From the NCBI RefSeq assembly GCF_025144145.1, contig NZ_CP083546.1, positions 1,194,501 to 1,258,500 on the forward strand: a stretch of 64,000 nucleotides of DNA, read 5' to 3'. Below are positions 1 through 7,584 of this stretch, piece after piece; within the stretch, counting starts at the first letter, position 1; each line of letters begins with the position of its first letter. The notes under the pieces were generated by a model. That model had not been told where the DNA came from and did no database searches. It saw only the letters and a list, made by a program, of their open reading frames with translations. Made by a program: the position numbers and the translations under genes. Origin of the DNA: Leisingera sp. M658 (lineage in GTDB: Bacteria; Pseudomonadota; Alphaproteobacteria; Rhodobacterales; Rhodobacteraceae).

Positions 1-331
1 CGGCTATGAGCTGGTCTCGGGCGCGATCCGGAACCACAAGCCGGAGATCATGTTCAAGGCCTTTGAGATTGCAGGTTATGGCAAGGAAGAGGTCGAAAAA
101 CGCTTTGGCGGTATGGTCAATGCGTTCCAGTACGGCGCCCCGCCGCACGGCGGTTGTGCTGCCGGCATCGACCGCATGGTGATGCTGCTGGCGGATGAGG
201 CCAACATCCGCGAGGTCATCATGTTCCCGATGAACCAGCGCGCCGAGGACCTGATGATGTCGGCCCCCTCCGAGCCGATGAGCGATCAGCTTATGGAACT
301 GGGCCTGCGCGTGATCCCGCAGGATCAGTAA
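1..331 (+). CDS. aspS: Aspartyl-tRNA synthetase, C-terminal end (partial)
   Basis: The last 109 residues of a class II aminoacyl-tRNA synthetase that charges tRNA-Asp (or Asp/Asn if non-discriminating) in the cytoplasm. The frame is open from base 2. The class II motif 3 is visible as [19 protein letters not shown], with the ATP-binding Arg, followed by the conserved [17 protein letters not shown] stretch typical of bacterial AspS. The start and catalytic core lie outside the window. A GC-rich hairpin with a T run follows 25 bases after the stop, so this is probably the end of its transcript. Identification is secure because this C-terminal block is very well conserved. Confidence 0.95.
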   Translation, partial: GYELVSGAIRNHKPEIMFKAFEIAGYGKEEVEKRFGGMVNAFQYGAPPHGGCAAGIDRMVMLLADEANIREVIMFPMNQRAEDLMMSAPSEPMSDQLMELGLRVIPQDQ

Positions 332-353
332 TCCGCATTTTGATGTCGAAAGA

Positions 354-381
354 AGGCCCGGGCGACTGTCCGGGCTTTTTT
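354..381 (+). terminator. Rho-independent terminator after aspS
   Basis: Inverted repeat GCCCGG...CCGGGC with an 8-base loop, followed directly by six T residues, 25 bases after the aspS stop codon. Confidence 0.8.
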
Positions 382-565
382 CGTTGGGGCGAAGGCGGAA
401 TTTTTGCAGGGTAACGGTGGTCCGAAAATCTGCAGAACAGGCGACGGAACGCGCGGAGATCTGCGTATTACTTGAAAATCAGCTGTGGACCCGGGCGTGG
501 ATGATCTAATCTGCAACCAAGCCAGGCCGTCCGGGGAGATCAGGCCGTCCAGGGAGAACAGGGCG

Positions 566-1951
566 ATGCAGTTTGACGGAGATTTGGCGGAGATCCGCTT
601 TGGGGCAGGGTTGTCGCCGCTGGTGCCGCCGCCAGCTTCGGCAGAGGCAATGCTGAGCCGCCTGCAAGGCGCCGATGAGATGGCTCTTAGATTTCCGGTC
701 AGCGGTTTTGACGAAGCCTTTGCACGCGCCAAGGAATTCCGGCGGCTGAGGCGGAACCGCAAGCGGCAGGAAGGCGGGCAAGGGTACGAGGTCGCGGACA
801 AGGCCTTTAAATCGTATCGCCGCGCGCATAATACGGCCCGCTATAAGTGGCACGGCCAAAGACTGCTGCGTCACGTCTTTACCGGCGATGCCTTTCGCGA
901 ACGGCTGGTGCTGTTCTGGGCCGATCATTTTACCGCGCAAGGTAAAAACGGTGCGCTGCGCATTCTGTCAGCCCCCTATGCCGAGAGTGTCATCCGGCCG
1001 CTTGTGGCGGGCCGTTTCGAGGATATGCTGATCGCCGCAGCCACCAGCCCCTTGATGCTGCATTACCTGGATCAGAACCGCTCGGCCGGGCCGGGCAGCC
1101 GGGCGGTGAAGCGGCGCAAGCGGCTGAGCGGGCTGAATGAAAACCTCGCCCGCGAAGTGCTGGAACTGCATACGCTGGGCGTCGATGGGCCTTATGGTCA
1201 GGCGGATGTGCGGCAATTGGCCGAGCTGTTCACCGGCTTGACCGCCGCGCAGGACAAGGGCTTTGTGTTCCGCCCAGGAATGGCTGAGCCGGGGGCGGAA
1301 ACCGTGCTTGGGCAAACCTATGGCGGCGGCAAGCCGGAGCTGGGCCAGGTGCTGGCGGCATTGCGTGATCTGGCACGCCATCCTGCCACTGCGCAGCATC
1401 TGGCGTGGAAGCTTGCGGTGCATTTCACCTCTGATCAGCCGGAGCCGGGGTTGGTGTCGCATCTGGCGGCACGCTATCAGGACAGCGGCGGCGATCTGGT
1501 GCAGGTCTATGCCGCACTGCTGGAACACCCCGCGGCCTGGCAGCCGGATTTGCAAAATGTTAAACCGCCGTTTGATTATGTGGCTTCTGCCTGCCGCGCA
1601 CTTGCGGTGCCTGAGGCGCGGTTTTCCGCATTGAAGCCAGGGCAGCTGAACCGGCTGCTGCTGGCACCGCTGACGCCGATGGGTCAACGCTGGGAATTCT
1701 CCGGCGGGCCGGATGGCTGGCCGGAAGAGGATATGTCCTGGATCACGCCGCAAGCGCTGGCCGCGCGGCTGCGCTGGGCAATGGCGGCGCCGCGGCGGCT
1801 GGCGCAGCCGCTGCCGGATCCGCGTGTCTTTGCCATCGCGGCGCTGGGCCGGTTTGCCAATGAACGGGTCCGGTTTGCGGCCCGCGCCGCTGAAACCCAG
1901 CCAGAGGCGGTCGGGCTGATCCTGACCTCTCCGGCCTTTCAGCGCCGCTAA
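566..1951 (+). CDS. DUF1800 family protein
   Basis: A 461-residue protein of the DUF1800 family, whose members are usually encoded next to a DUF1501 protein and are of unknown biochemical role. Visible family features are the long helical N-terminal half, the LVLFWADHFTAQ block (near residue 114), the NENLAREVLELHTLGVD block (near residue 190) and the later PFDYVASACRAL segment. The ATG at 566 is preferred over an earlier in-frame start because AGGGAG lies 9 bases upstream. It ends 15 bases before the DUF1501 gene, so the two are probably co-transcribed. Just upstream of the start a short phrase (aggccgtcc..ggag) is directly repeated. Confidence 0.85.
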   Translation: MQFDGDLAEIRFGAGLSPLVPPPASAEAMLSRLQGADEMALRFPVSGFDEAFARAKEFRRLRRNRKRQEGGQGYEVADKAFKSYRRAHNTARYKWHGQRLLRHVFTGDAFRERLVLFWADHFTAQGKNGALRILSAPYAESVIRPLVAGRFEDMLIAAATSPLMLHYLDQNRSAGPGSRAVKRRKRLSGLNENLAREVLELHTLGVDGPYGQADVRQLAELFTGLTAAQDKGFVFRPGMAEPGAETVLGQTYGGGKPELGQVLAALRDLARHPATAQHLAWKLAVHFTSDQPEPGLVSHLAARYQDSGGDLVQVYAALLEHPAAWQPDLQNVKPPFDYVASACRALAVPEARFSALKPGQLNRLLLAPLTPMGQRWEFSGGPDGWPEEDMSWITPQALAARLRWAMAAPRRLAQPLPDPRVFAIAALGRFANERVRFAARAAETQPEAVGLILTSPAFQRR

Positions 1952-1966
1952 CAGGAGGTTTGCTTC

Positions 1967-3175
1967 ATGCAGCTGACACGCCGATCCCTGCTGACCCGTT
2001 CTGCCATGCTGGGCTGTTCTCTGGCGGCCAGCCCGCTGGTCACGCCAGTCAGCTTAGCCGCGGCCCCCTGGGACACGCGGCTGGTGGTGATCATTCTGCG
2101 CGGCGGCATGGATGCGCTGGATGCGGTGCAGCCTTACGGCGATCCCGCATTGGCCGGCTTGCGGCAGACCCTGTCGGGCGGACCGCAGGCCGGAGCGGCC
2201 GATCTTGACGGGTTCTATGCCCTGCATCCAGGCTTGGCGCCGTTGCTGCCGTTGTGGCGTGCAGGTGAATTGGGGTTTGTGCAGGCGGTGTCCACCCCCT
2301 ACCGCGACCGGCGCAGCCATTTTGACGGCCAGGACATTCTGGAAGCGGGCACCGCGGCATTGGGCGACGCAAGAGGCGGCTGGTTGAACCGTCTGCTGCA
2401 GCAGATGCCCGGAGTGGAGGCGCGCACCGCCTTTGCCATCGGTCAGGAGCGGATGCTGCTGCTGGACGGGGCTGCGCCGGTCTCGCAATGGGCGCCGGGG
2501 ACGGGGCTGGCGCTGAGCCTGCAGGCCGAGCGGCTGGCGGGCTTGCTGATGGAAGAGGATCCGCTGTTCCACAGGGCATTGAATGAGGCGCTGGAGCTGA
2601 CCCGGCAGGATCTGTCTTTGGGGTCCGAAGAGGCCGGCGGCGGGGACGGCGGCATGATGCAGGCCGCGCCGAAGGGGAGAGCACATACCGAGATTGCCGC
2701 TTATGCTGCGGAGCAGCTGCGCGGCGATACCAGGATTGCGGCGTTTTCGATCAATGGCTGGGATACGCATTACCGCCAGGCAAACGGCCTGAAGTCCGCG
2801 CTGGGGCGGCTGTCGGAGACCGTCCTGAAGCTGCGCAGCGGCCTGGGGGACGGGATCTGGGGCAAGACGGCGGTGGCGGCTGTGACCGAGTTCGGGCGCA
2901 CTGTGCGCGAGAACGGCACTGGCGGCACTGATCATGGCACCGGCGGTGCGATGCTGCTGGCAGGCGGGGCGATCCGCGGCGGCAGGGTGCTGGGGCGCTG
3001 GCCGGGACTGGCGGAGGCTGATCTTTATGACCGCCGGGATCTGATGCCGACAGCGGATGTGCGCCGGCATCTTGCCTGGCTCATGCATGGATTGGCAGGT
3101 GCCCGGAAAAGCGATCTGGAAACAAGCGTGTTTCCAGGACTGGCGATGGCAGAGGATCCCGGTTTGCTATTGTAA
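1967..3175 (+). CDS. DUF1501 family protein, Tat-type signal
   Basis: A 402-residue DUF1501 protein, a family structurally related to alkaline phosphatase/sulfatase folds. The N-terminus (MQLTRRSLLTRSAMLGCSLAAS) looks like a twin-arginine signal with a hydrophobic h-region, so export of a folded protein is inferred. Conserved blocks include VVIILRGGMDALD near residue 30, HFDGQDILEAG, FSINGWDTHYRQ and VTEFGRTVRENGTGGTDHG. AGGAGG sits 9 bases upstream of the ATG. With the DUF1800 gene just before it, this forms the widely conserved DUF1800-DUF1501 pair; the substrate is unknown. Confidence 0.87.
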   Translation: MQLTRRSLLTRSAMLGCSLAASPLVTPVSLAAAPWDTRLVVIILRGGMDALDAVQPYGDPALAGLRQTLSGGPQAGAADLDGFYALHPGLAPLLPLWRAGELGFVQAVSTPYRDRRSHFDGQDILEAGTAALGDARGGWLNRLLQQMPGVEARTAFAIGQERMLLLDGAAPVSQWAPGTGLALSLQAERLAGLLMEEDPLFHRALNEALELTRQDLSLGSEEAGGGDGGMMQAAPKGRAHTEIAAYAAEQLRGDTRIAAFSINGWDTHYRQANGLKSALGRLSETVLKLRSGLGDGIWGKTAVAAVTEFGRTVRENGTGGTDHGTGGAMLLAGGAIRGGRVLGRWPGLAEADLYDRRDLMPTADVRRHLAWLMHGLAGARKSDLETSVFPGLAMAEDPGLLL

Positions 3176-3186
3176 GAGCTGTGGCT

Positions 3187-3312
3187 CTCCCGCCCGCTCA
3201 ACCCGTTCAGGTAACGGTCTGAGCCGTTGGGCCCGGCACCGCCTGAAAGGCGGTGCCGGGCCCAAGGCCGCCAAGCGGTGCGGCGCAAGCCGCTGAGCTG
3301 CGGGCGCGGGAG
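3187..3312 (+). repeat. Composite hairpin element, copy A (complete)
   Basis: Begins CTCCCGCCCGC and ends GCGGGCGCGGGAG, so the ends are themselves near-complementary. Between them is a small stem (CCGTT/AACGG), the anchor GTTGGGC, and a perfect 15-bp stem at 3229-3243/3249-3263 with a TGAAA loop. It lies just after the DUF1501 gene and may also act as a terminator or mRNA-stabilising structure. Related copies occur near 5410, 37029, 37205, 45587 and 49478. Confidence 0.7.
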
Positions 3313-3603
3313 AACGCCCGAAGAATGTGCGGTATGGGGGAGATTTGCTGATCCGGCTTAGTAAGACGCCGATTGCCGCCCGGCTGGTCCGCAGACGCTT
3401 AGCGGGCTGGCATTTCCCAAACTGCAAACAGCGCGTTGTTGCCCGCCGGGGGAAACACATCCTCCGGCTGGGTTCAGCTGGACAAGCGGAGTACCGTCAG
3501 CTTTCCGCAGAAGGAGTGCGGGCGGTTATGTCATCAGTGGCAGGCCATCCTGTCCCAGCGGATGCGGCCAAAACCGGCAGGCGGCTATGGGGGCGCGCAG
3601 GGC
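3313..3603. other. Intergenic stretch, nothing recognised
   Basis: Between the composite hairpin element and the small ORF downstream of the response regulator. I see no convincing coding frame, promoter or RNA gene; the frames open here have no recognisable protein character. Confidence 0.5.
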
Positions 3604-3744
3604 CTACTGATTGCGTGATGAAAGGATCAATGCCCGGCTGCCAGTGCCCCCGCGGTTGCGGCGGATAGCGCGGGCTTCCAGGCGGGTTTGGCCGTAAAGC
3701 ACAATGACGAGCGTGGCGAGGGCGATGAGAAAAGCTTCGGCCAT
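3604..3744 (-). CDS. Small single-span membrane protein (hypothetical)
   Basis: A 46-residue reading frame whose ATG falls one base after the TGA of the response regulator gene (TGACATG), suggesting translational coupling. Residues 4-17 form one hydrophobic segment (AFLIALATLVIVLYG), followed by a basic tail rich in Arg, which would place the C-terminus in the cytoplasm. No family is recognised. The case rests on the coupling geometry and the membrane segment, so it may be spurious. Confidence 0.4.
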   Translation of the reverse strand: MAEAFLIALATLVIVLYGQTRLEARAIRRNRGGTGSRALILSSRNQ

Positions 3745-3745
3745 G

Positions 3746-4465
3746 TCAGATCGCCGCGCGGCGTTCCAGCCGTTCCTGTACAAGGCCGGCCAGGGTTGCA
3801 GCATCCTGGGTCAGCGGTTTGCCCTTGCGCCGGGAACGGGCCAGGCGGTCGGCGGCCTCGGCAAGCGGGTTGTCGCCGGCGCTGCGGGCAACGCCGCCCA
3901 GAAACTGCGCCAGGTAAGCCAGGGTCTTTTCTTCCTGGTTCATGTTCAGGACATCGGCGGCATGGGCCATGTCATCGCGGTATGCAAGGAAATCGGGTTC
4001 CACTGTTTCGTCATCCAGCGCGCGCGGGCCGGACAATTGGCGGTCGGGCGGCAGATTTGACAGGATTTTCTGCTGGAAAGCGGCAAGCGAGGTAATCGGT
4101 TTCTCCAGAAAACCGCCAGCCCCTGCTTCAAGCGCGGCCTCTTCAAGTGTTGGATCGCCTGAGGTGGCCAGAATCACGCCGGGGCGCGGGCTGGCCTCAG
4201 CCAGTTCGCGGATCAGATCGAGGCCGGAACCATCCGGCAGGCCGACATCGGCAATCAGCACCGATGGGCGGTAGACCTGCAAATGGCGGCGGGCGGATTT
4301 CAGGCAATCGGCCCGGCGGATGCGGGCACCGCTGCGCAGACAGAGCAGGCGCAGCGCCTCGCAGGCAAAGCGGCTGTCCTCGACCACCAGGATAGTCAGC
4401 CCCAATAGCGGGCGCCGGGTGGTGGGCAGGCGTTGAGCGGCAGCAAACAGTTCCGAATCGTCCAT
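3746..4465 (-). CDS. Response regulator receiver protein
   Basis: A 239-residue protein with an N-terminal receiver domain at about residues 22-145. The acidic pocket (VVED, Asp30), phosphoacceptor Asp73 (IADVGLPDG), a Thr/Ser switch position near 101 and the conserved Lys122 (FLEKP) are all present, so phosphorylation by a histidine kinase is expected. The C-terminal 90 residues match no output domain I recognise; they are helical, lack an obvious DNA-binding motif, and end in a basic tail. No kinase gene is adjacent. It may be a single-domain-type regulator acting by protein contact. Confidence 0.8.
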   Translation of the reverse strand: MDDSELFAAAQRLPTTRRPLLGLTILVVEDSRFACEALRLLCLRSGARIRRADCLKSARRHLQVYRPSVLIADVGLPDGSGLDLIRELAEASPRPGVILATSGDPTLEEAALEAGAGGFLEKPITSLAAFQQKILSNLPPDRQLSGPRALDDETVEPDFLAYRDDMAHAADVLNMNQEEKTLAYLAQFLGGVARSAGDNPLAEAADRLARSRRKGKPLTQDAATLAGLVQERLERRAAI

Positions 4466-4641
4466 AACGTATCCTCCTTGCGGGATATGCTCCGACGCTA
4501 GGGATTCGAGGCTAATTACTCGTTAACAGCGCGTGCTCTGCCGTTGTGGCAGGCTGCCGTGCGGATTGGCGCACTTGCCGCGGCGCAGCGTCCATCCCAT
4601 AAGCGGGGCGGAGGAATGTCTGTGAGAGGAGCACATCCGAT

Positions 4642-5046
4642 ATGATTGGCCGCTTGAACCATGTTGCCATTGCCGTCCCCGATCTGGAGGCCGCATCCGC
4701 CCAGTACCGCAACGCGCTGGGCGCCAAAGTGGGCGAGCCGCAGGACGAGCCGGATCACGGCGTCACTGTGGTGTTTATCGAATTGCCCAATACCAAGATC
4801 GAGCTGCTGTATCCCTTGGGGGAGAACTCGCCGATCAACGGCTTCCTGGAGAAGAACCCGGCCGGCGGCATCCACCATGTCTGCTATGAGGTGGAGGACA
4901 TCCTGGCGGCACGTGACCACCTGCTGGCCGAAGGCGCCCGGGTGCTGGGGTCAGGCGAGCCGAAGACTGGCGCCCATGGCAAGCCGGTGCTGTTCCTGCA
5001 CCCCAAGGATTTCAACGGCTGCCTGGTGGAACTCGAAGAAGTTTGA
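4642..5046 (+). CDS. mce: Methylmalonyl-CoA epimerase
   Basis: A 134-residue vicinal-oxygen-chelate enzyme that interconverts (2R)- and (2S)-methylmalonyl-CoA, in propionyl-CoA and ethylmalonyl-CoA metabolism. It opens with the typical LNHVAIAVPDLEAA block carrying the first metal-ligand His. FIELPNTKIELL, GGIHHVCYEV and VLFLHPKDFNGCLVELEE follow and carry the remaining ligands. Length is normal for the family. The meaB gene at 52237 serves the methylmalonyl-CoA mutase step of the same pathway. A DUF1467 gene follows, the usual order in Rhodobacteraceae, separated by a perfect palindrome. Confidence 0.93.
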   Translation: MIGRLNHVAIAVPDLEAASAQYRNALGAKVGEPQDEPDHGVTVVFIELPNTKIELLYPLGENSPINGFLEKNPAGGIHHVCYEVEDILAARDHLLAEGARVLGSGEPKTGAHGKPVLFLHPKDFNGCLVELEEV

Positions 5047-5057
5047 CGTTATGAGCA

Positions 5058-5081
5058 CCCTGCCCCGGATCCGGGGCAGGG
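5058..5081. repeat. Perfect 24-bp palindrome between mce and the DUF1467 gene
   Basis: CCCTGCCCCGGA followed by its exact reverse complement with no loop, 11 bases after the mce stop. There is no T run, so it is more likely an mRNA processing/stability element or a repeat remnant than a strong terminator. Confidence 0.6.
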
Positions 5082-5102
5082 CAAAAACGGAAGGCCGGAG
5101 CT

Positions 5103-5378
5103 ATGGGCGTTACATCTGCAATCGTGCTTTATGCAGTAATCTGGTTTCTGACCTTTCTGGTGATCATCCCGATCCGGCTGGAGACCCAGGGCGACAAGGG
5201 CGATGTGGTGCCCGGCACCCACGCGGGCGCGCCGGAAAAGCATTTTCTGAAGCAGAAGGCCTGGATCACCACCGGCGTGGCTGCGGTGATTTGGGGCATT
5301 ACTGCCGGGATTATCCTGTCCGAGCTGATCAGCGTGCGTGATTTCGACTGGATGGGGATGCTGCCTGAGCAGGACTGA
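5103..5378 (+). CDS. DUF1467 family membrane protein
   Basis: A 91-residue protein with two predicted transmembrane segments: about residues 5-22 (IVLYAVIWFLTFLVIIPI) and 57-77 (ITTGVAAVIWGITAGIILSEL). The IRLETQGDKGDVVPGTHAGAPE loop between them is the signature of DUF1467, a small alphaproteobacterial family of unknown function usually found next to mce. GGAG lies 6 bases before the ATG. Co-transcription with mce is likely. Confidence 0.85.
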   Translation: MGVTSAIVLYAVIWFLTFLVIIPIRLETQGDKGDVVPGTHAGAPEKHFLKQKAWITTGVAAVIWGITAGIILSELISVRDFDWMGMLPEQD

Positions 5379-5409
5379 ACCGCGGGTATCTGTTTCAACA
5401 GCACAGGTT

Positions 5410-5525
5410 CTCCCGCCCGGCTGGGACGCATTGAAATGCGCCGCAGCCCGTTGGGCATGGCGCCGCGCTGATGCGTGGCGCGGTGGCGGCCAGCCCTTGC
5501 CGGGCTGGAGCAGGCCGCAACGCGT
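5410..5525 (+). repeat. Composite hairpin element, copy B
   Basis: CTCCCGCC at 5410, small stem GCATT-ga-AATGC, anchor GTTGGGC at about 5449, an imperfect GC-rich stem, then a third stem CCAGCCC/GGGCTGG. It occupies most of the 323-base gap between DUF1467 and the EI24-type gene. The rest of that gap (to 5701) holds no recognisable gene. Confidence 0.6.
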
Positions 5526-5701
5526 TGCGAAAATAGGAAGAGACTATTGGAAGTGTTTTTGCTGAGAAGCGCTTGAAAGGCAGGTCTGCCTCTCAAGATG
5601 ACATTTCCATATCTCAACCCGCGGCAACCGCATTAAGGCTGAACCACGCTGCCGCGCGGCGGCTGCGCCGGCCTTGACCCGGCTGCCGCGGGGGCGGCTG
5701 C

Positions 5702-6391
5702 CTATCTGCGGGACAGCGCGTGGTAGATATGGGTGAAAGTGGCGGCGCCCAGGATTGGGATCACCAGGTTCACCAGCGGCACCGACAGCGGCATCGCCAT
5801 CAGCGTGCCGGCGGCCCAGATCGTGGTGGCATGTTTACGACGCAGTTTCTTGGCCTCTGCCGTGCCAATGCGGCGGGCGGCGGCGAGGGTAAAGTATTCG
5901 CGGCCCAAGAGGAACCCGTTGAGGCCCCAGAAGATGAACAGTGCTGCGGGCGGGAACAGCACATAAAGAAACAGCGCCAGGATGTTGGCGGCAATCAGCA
6001 GGCCGAGGAAATTCACCGTGTCCCTGACCGCATCCCAGAACGGCACCTTGGCGGCCGGGGGCAGGGCGGGGTAGTGTTTGTCCTCTACCGCCTGGGCGAC
6101 CTCCTCCAGGAACATCGAGGTGATGGCTGAGGCAACCGGCACCATCAGGAATACCGACAGCACCAGCATGAAGAACAGGGAGCCGATAGACAGCAGATCA
6201 TCGACCCAGGTGACGTCACCCAGCAGCGGCAGGGTGGCTTCGGGGCCGACCAGCCATTGGATCAGCATCAAAAAGCCTGCATAGGCGGCAATCAGCAGGG
6301 CAATGGTGAGGCCAAGCCCCAGAAACAGCACCTTGCGGAAGCGCGGGTCGCCGGTCTGGCCAAGCGTTTTGAAGAAGGCGGTGAAGATCAT
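5702..6391 (-). CDS. EI24 domain-containing membrane protein (CysZ-like fold)
   Basis: A 229-residue polytopic inner-membrane protein resembling the EI24/CysZ family (CysZ in enterobacteria supports sulfate uptake). Four main hydrophobic segments are visible: about residues 22-48, 72-92, 127-158 and 191-220. The FWDAVRDTVNFLGLL, FFMLVLSVFLMVPVASAITSMFLEEVA and FWGLNGFLLGREYFTLAAARR blocks are the family hallmarks. Its ATG overlaps the stop of the upstream nitroreductase gene by four bases (ATGA), so translation is coupled. A sulfate role here is inference only. Confidence 0.8.
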   Translation of the reverse strand: MIFTAFFKTLGQTGDPRFRKVLFLGLGLTIALLIAAYAGFLMLIQWLVGPEATLPLLGDVTWVDDLLSIGSLFFMLVLSVFLMVPVASAITSMFLEEVAQAVEDKHYPALPPAAKVPFWDAVRDTVNFLGLLIAANILALFLYVLFPPAALFIFWGLNGFLLGREYFTLAAARRIGTAEAKKLRRKHATTIWAAGTLMAMPLSVPLVNLVIPILGAATFTHIYHALSRR

Positions 6392-6966
6392 GCGCTCACC
6401 CAGGTTGTAATGGAGTCCAGGTCAGGGCGCGGGCGCTCGGGCGGGGCGGAGCGTTCGGTGGCGATATGGATGATGCCGGCGATGTGCTCGTTTTCCGCCA
6501 GATCAAAAGCCGCCTGGCAGAAACCGCGGTCATGGCTGGCCCAGCCGCTGAGCCAATTGGCGCCCCAGCCCGAGGCCAGGGCGGCATTCAGCAGCGCCAG
6601 GCAGACAGCACCGGCGGAGTAGATCTGTTCCCGCGCCGGGATCTTGGTGCTGTGTTTTTGCACCTCGACCACCACCACGGCCAGCTGGCCCAGGTCGAAT
6701 TGGCTGCGGCCCTTGGCGATGTCCTCTGCAGTTTTGCCCAAGTGCGCACCTGCTGTTTCGGTAAGGGCGGCCAGCCGGGCCATGGCGGATTTCTCTACCA
6801 CGATGAAACGCCAGGGTTCCAGCTTGCCATGATCAGGCGTGCGGGCGGCGGCGGTCAGGATCGGCAGCAGCTCTTCGCGCGACGGCGCAGGCGCCACCAG
6901 CGTTTTGGCCGGGCGAGAGCGGCGCGACAGCAGGAATTCAAGGGCAGCGTCATTGCGTGCGGGCAT
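6388..6966 (-). CDS. Nitroreductase family protein (YdjA-like)
   Basis: A 192-residue FMN-dependent oxidoreductase fold. The phosphate-binding start (LLSRRSRPAKTLVAPAPSREEL), the TPDHGKLEPWRFIVV block and the C-terminal NEHIAGIIHIAT segment match YdjA-type nitroreductases. The ATG at 6966 is chosen because the family begins about ten residues before the SRRS motif. The longer open frame to 7323 would translate into the flanking repeat. Overlap with the EI24-type gene indicates an operon. It is the last core gene before the iteron-like block at 7041. Confidence 0.85.
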   Translation of the reverse strand: MPARNDAALEFLLSRRSRPAKTLVAPAPSREELLPILTAAARTPDHGKLEPWRFIVVEKSAMARLAALTETAGAHLGKTAEDIAKGRSQFDLGQLAVVVVEVQKHSTKIPAREQIYSAGAVCLALLNAALASGWGANWLSGWASHDRGFCQAAFDLAENEHIAGIIHIATERSAPPERPRPDLDSITTWVSA

Positions 6967-7040
6967 ATGTGAAACCTTTTTACATCTATTGCCGCCTATT
7001 TCGGCAAGCAGTGGCGTTTTTTCAAGATCCAACGGGTGTA

Positions 7041-7312
7041 GCGGGACACTTCGCGTTGCAGTGCGGGACACTTCCCGTTGCAGCAACTCATTTTCGCGAA
7101 TTCCCTGATTTTTAGGCGCAAAACCGGGGTTTAGCCAGCCCGGATTTGCGCCGGTCCCGCGTTTCGGCGCCGGAATTTTGGGACACTTCGCATTGCAGTA
7201 CGGGACACTTCCCGTTGCAATACCCGGAAATCCGCCACCCAAAACCGCAAAAAAACGGGGGCGGAGGAGGGTTTTTAAGGGGTGTTTAAAGGGTGTTTTA
7301 GGGAAGGCACGG
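7041..7312 (+). repeat. Iteron-like repeat block, copy 1
   Basis: Two head-to-tail pairs of a 22-bp unit, core GGGACACTTCNCGTTGCA, at 7041, 7063, 7178 and 7200. An AT-rich tract follows at about 7271-7303 in which TGTTTAAAGGG-type words are repeated. Exact 22-bp spacing (two helical turns) plus an AT-rich tract is what iteron origins look like. No rep gene is present, so origin function is inference. The block reappears in the same orientation at 19953-20224. Confidence 0.75.
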
Positions 7313-7584
7313 GACCTGTCCACCCTTCGTCACACGGTTTGTCGCTTCATTGCAGCTTCACCAGACCCGCCGTTCGCGCTTTGCGCAGAACTTTCGATAG
7401 GCGAGTGACGGCTCCGCGGGACATTCCCGACGTTCCCCCTATCACTGTGAGCAACTGCAAGTTCCTCACTGCGGACGTCCGCGCGACGTGTCGGAAACCG
7501 AGTGCGGGAGCAACATCGAACGAGACGACCTTCGATATCGTCAAAGCTCCGTTTCCGGAAACACTCATCAGTTTCTGGAATCAC
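7313..7584. other. Non-coding stretch between repeat block and lipase gene
   Basis: 272 bases downstream of the lipase-like gene (minus strand). I see no gene, clear terminator or RNA here. Base composition is lower in GC than the flanking core genes. Confidence 0.5.

Noticed and set aside
7041-7323. N-terminal extension of the nitroreductase to 7323
   Set aside because: The extension would translate the iteron-like repeat; a good ATG at 6966 matches the family start.
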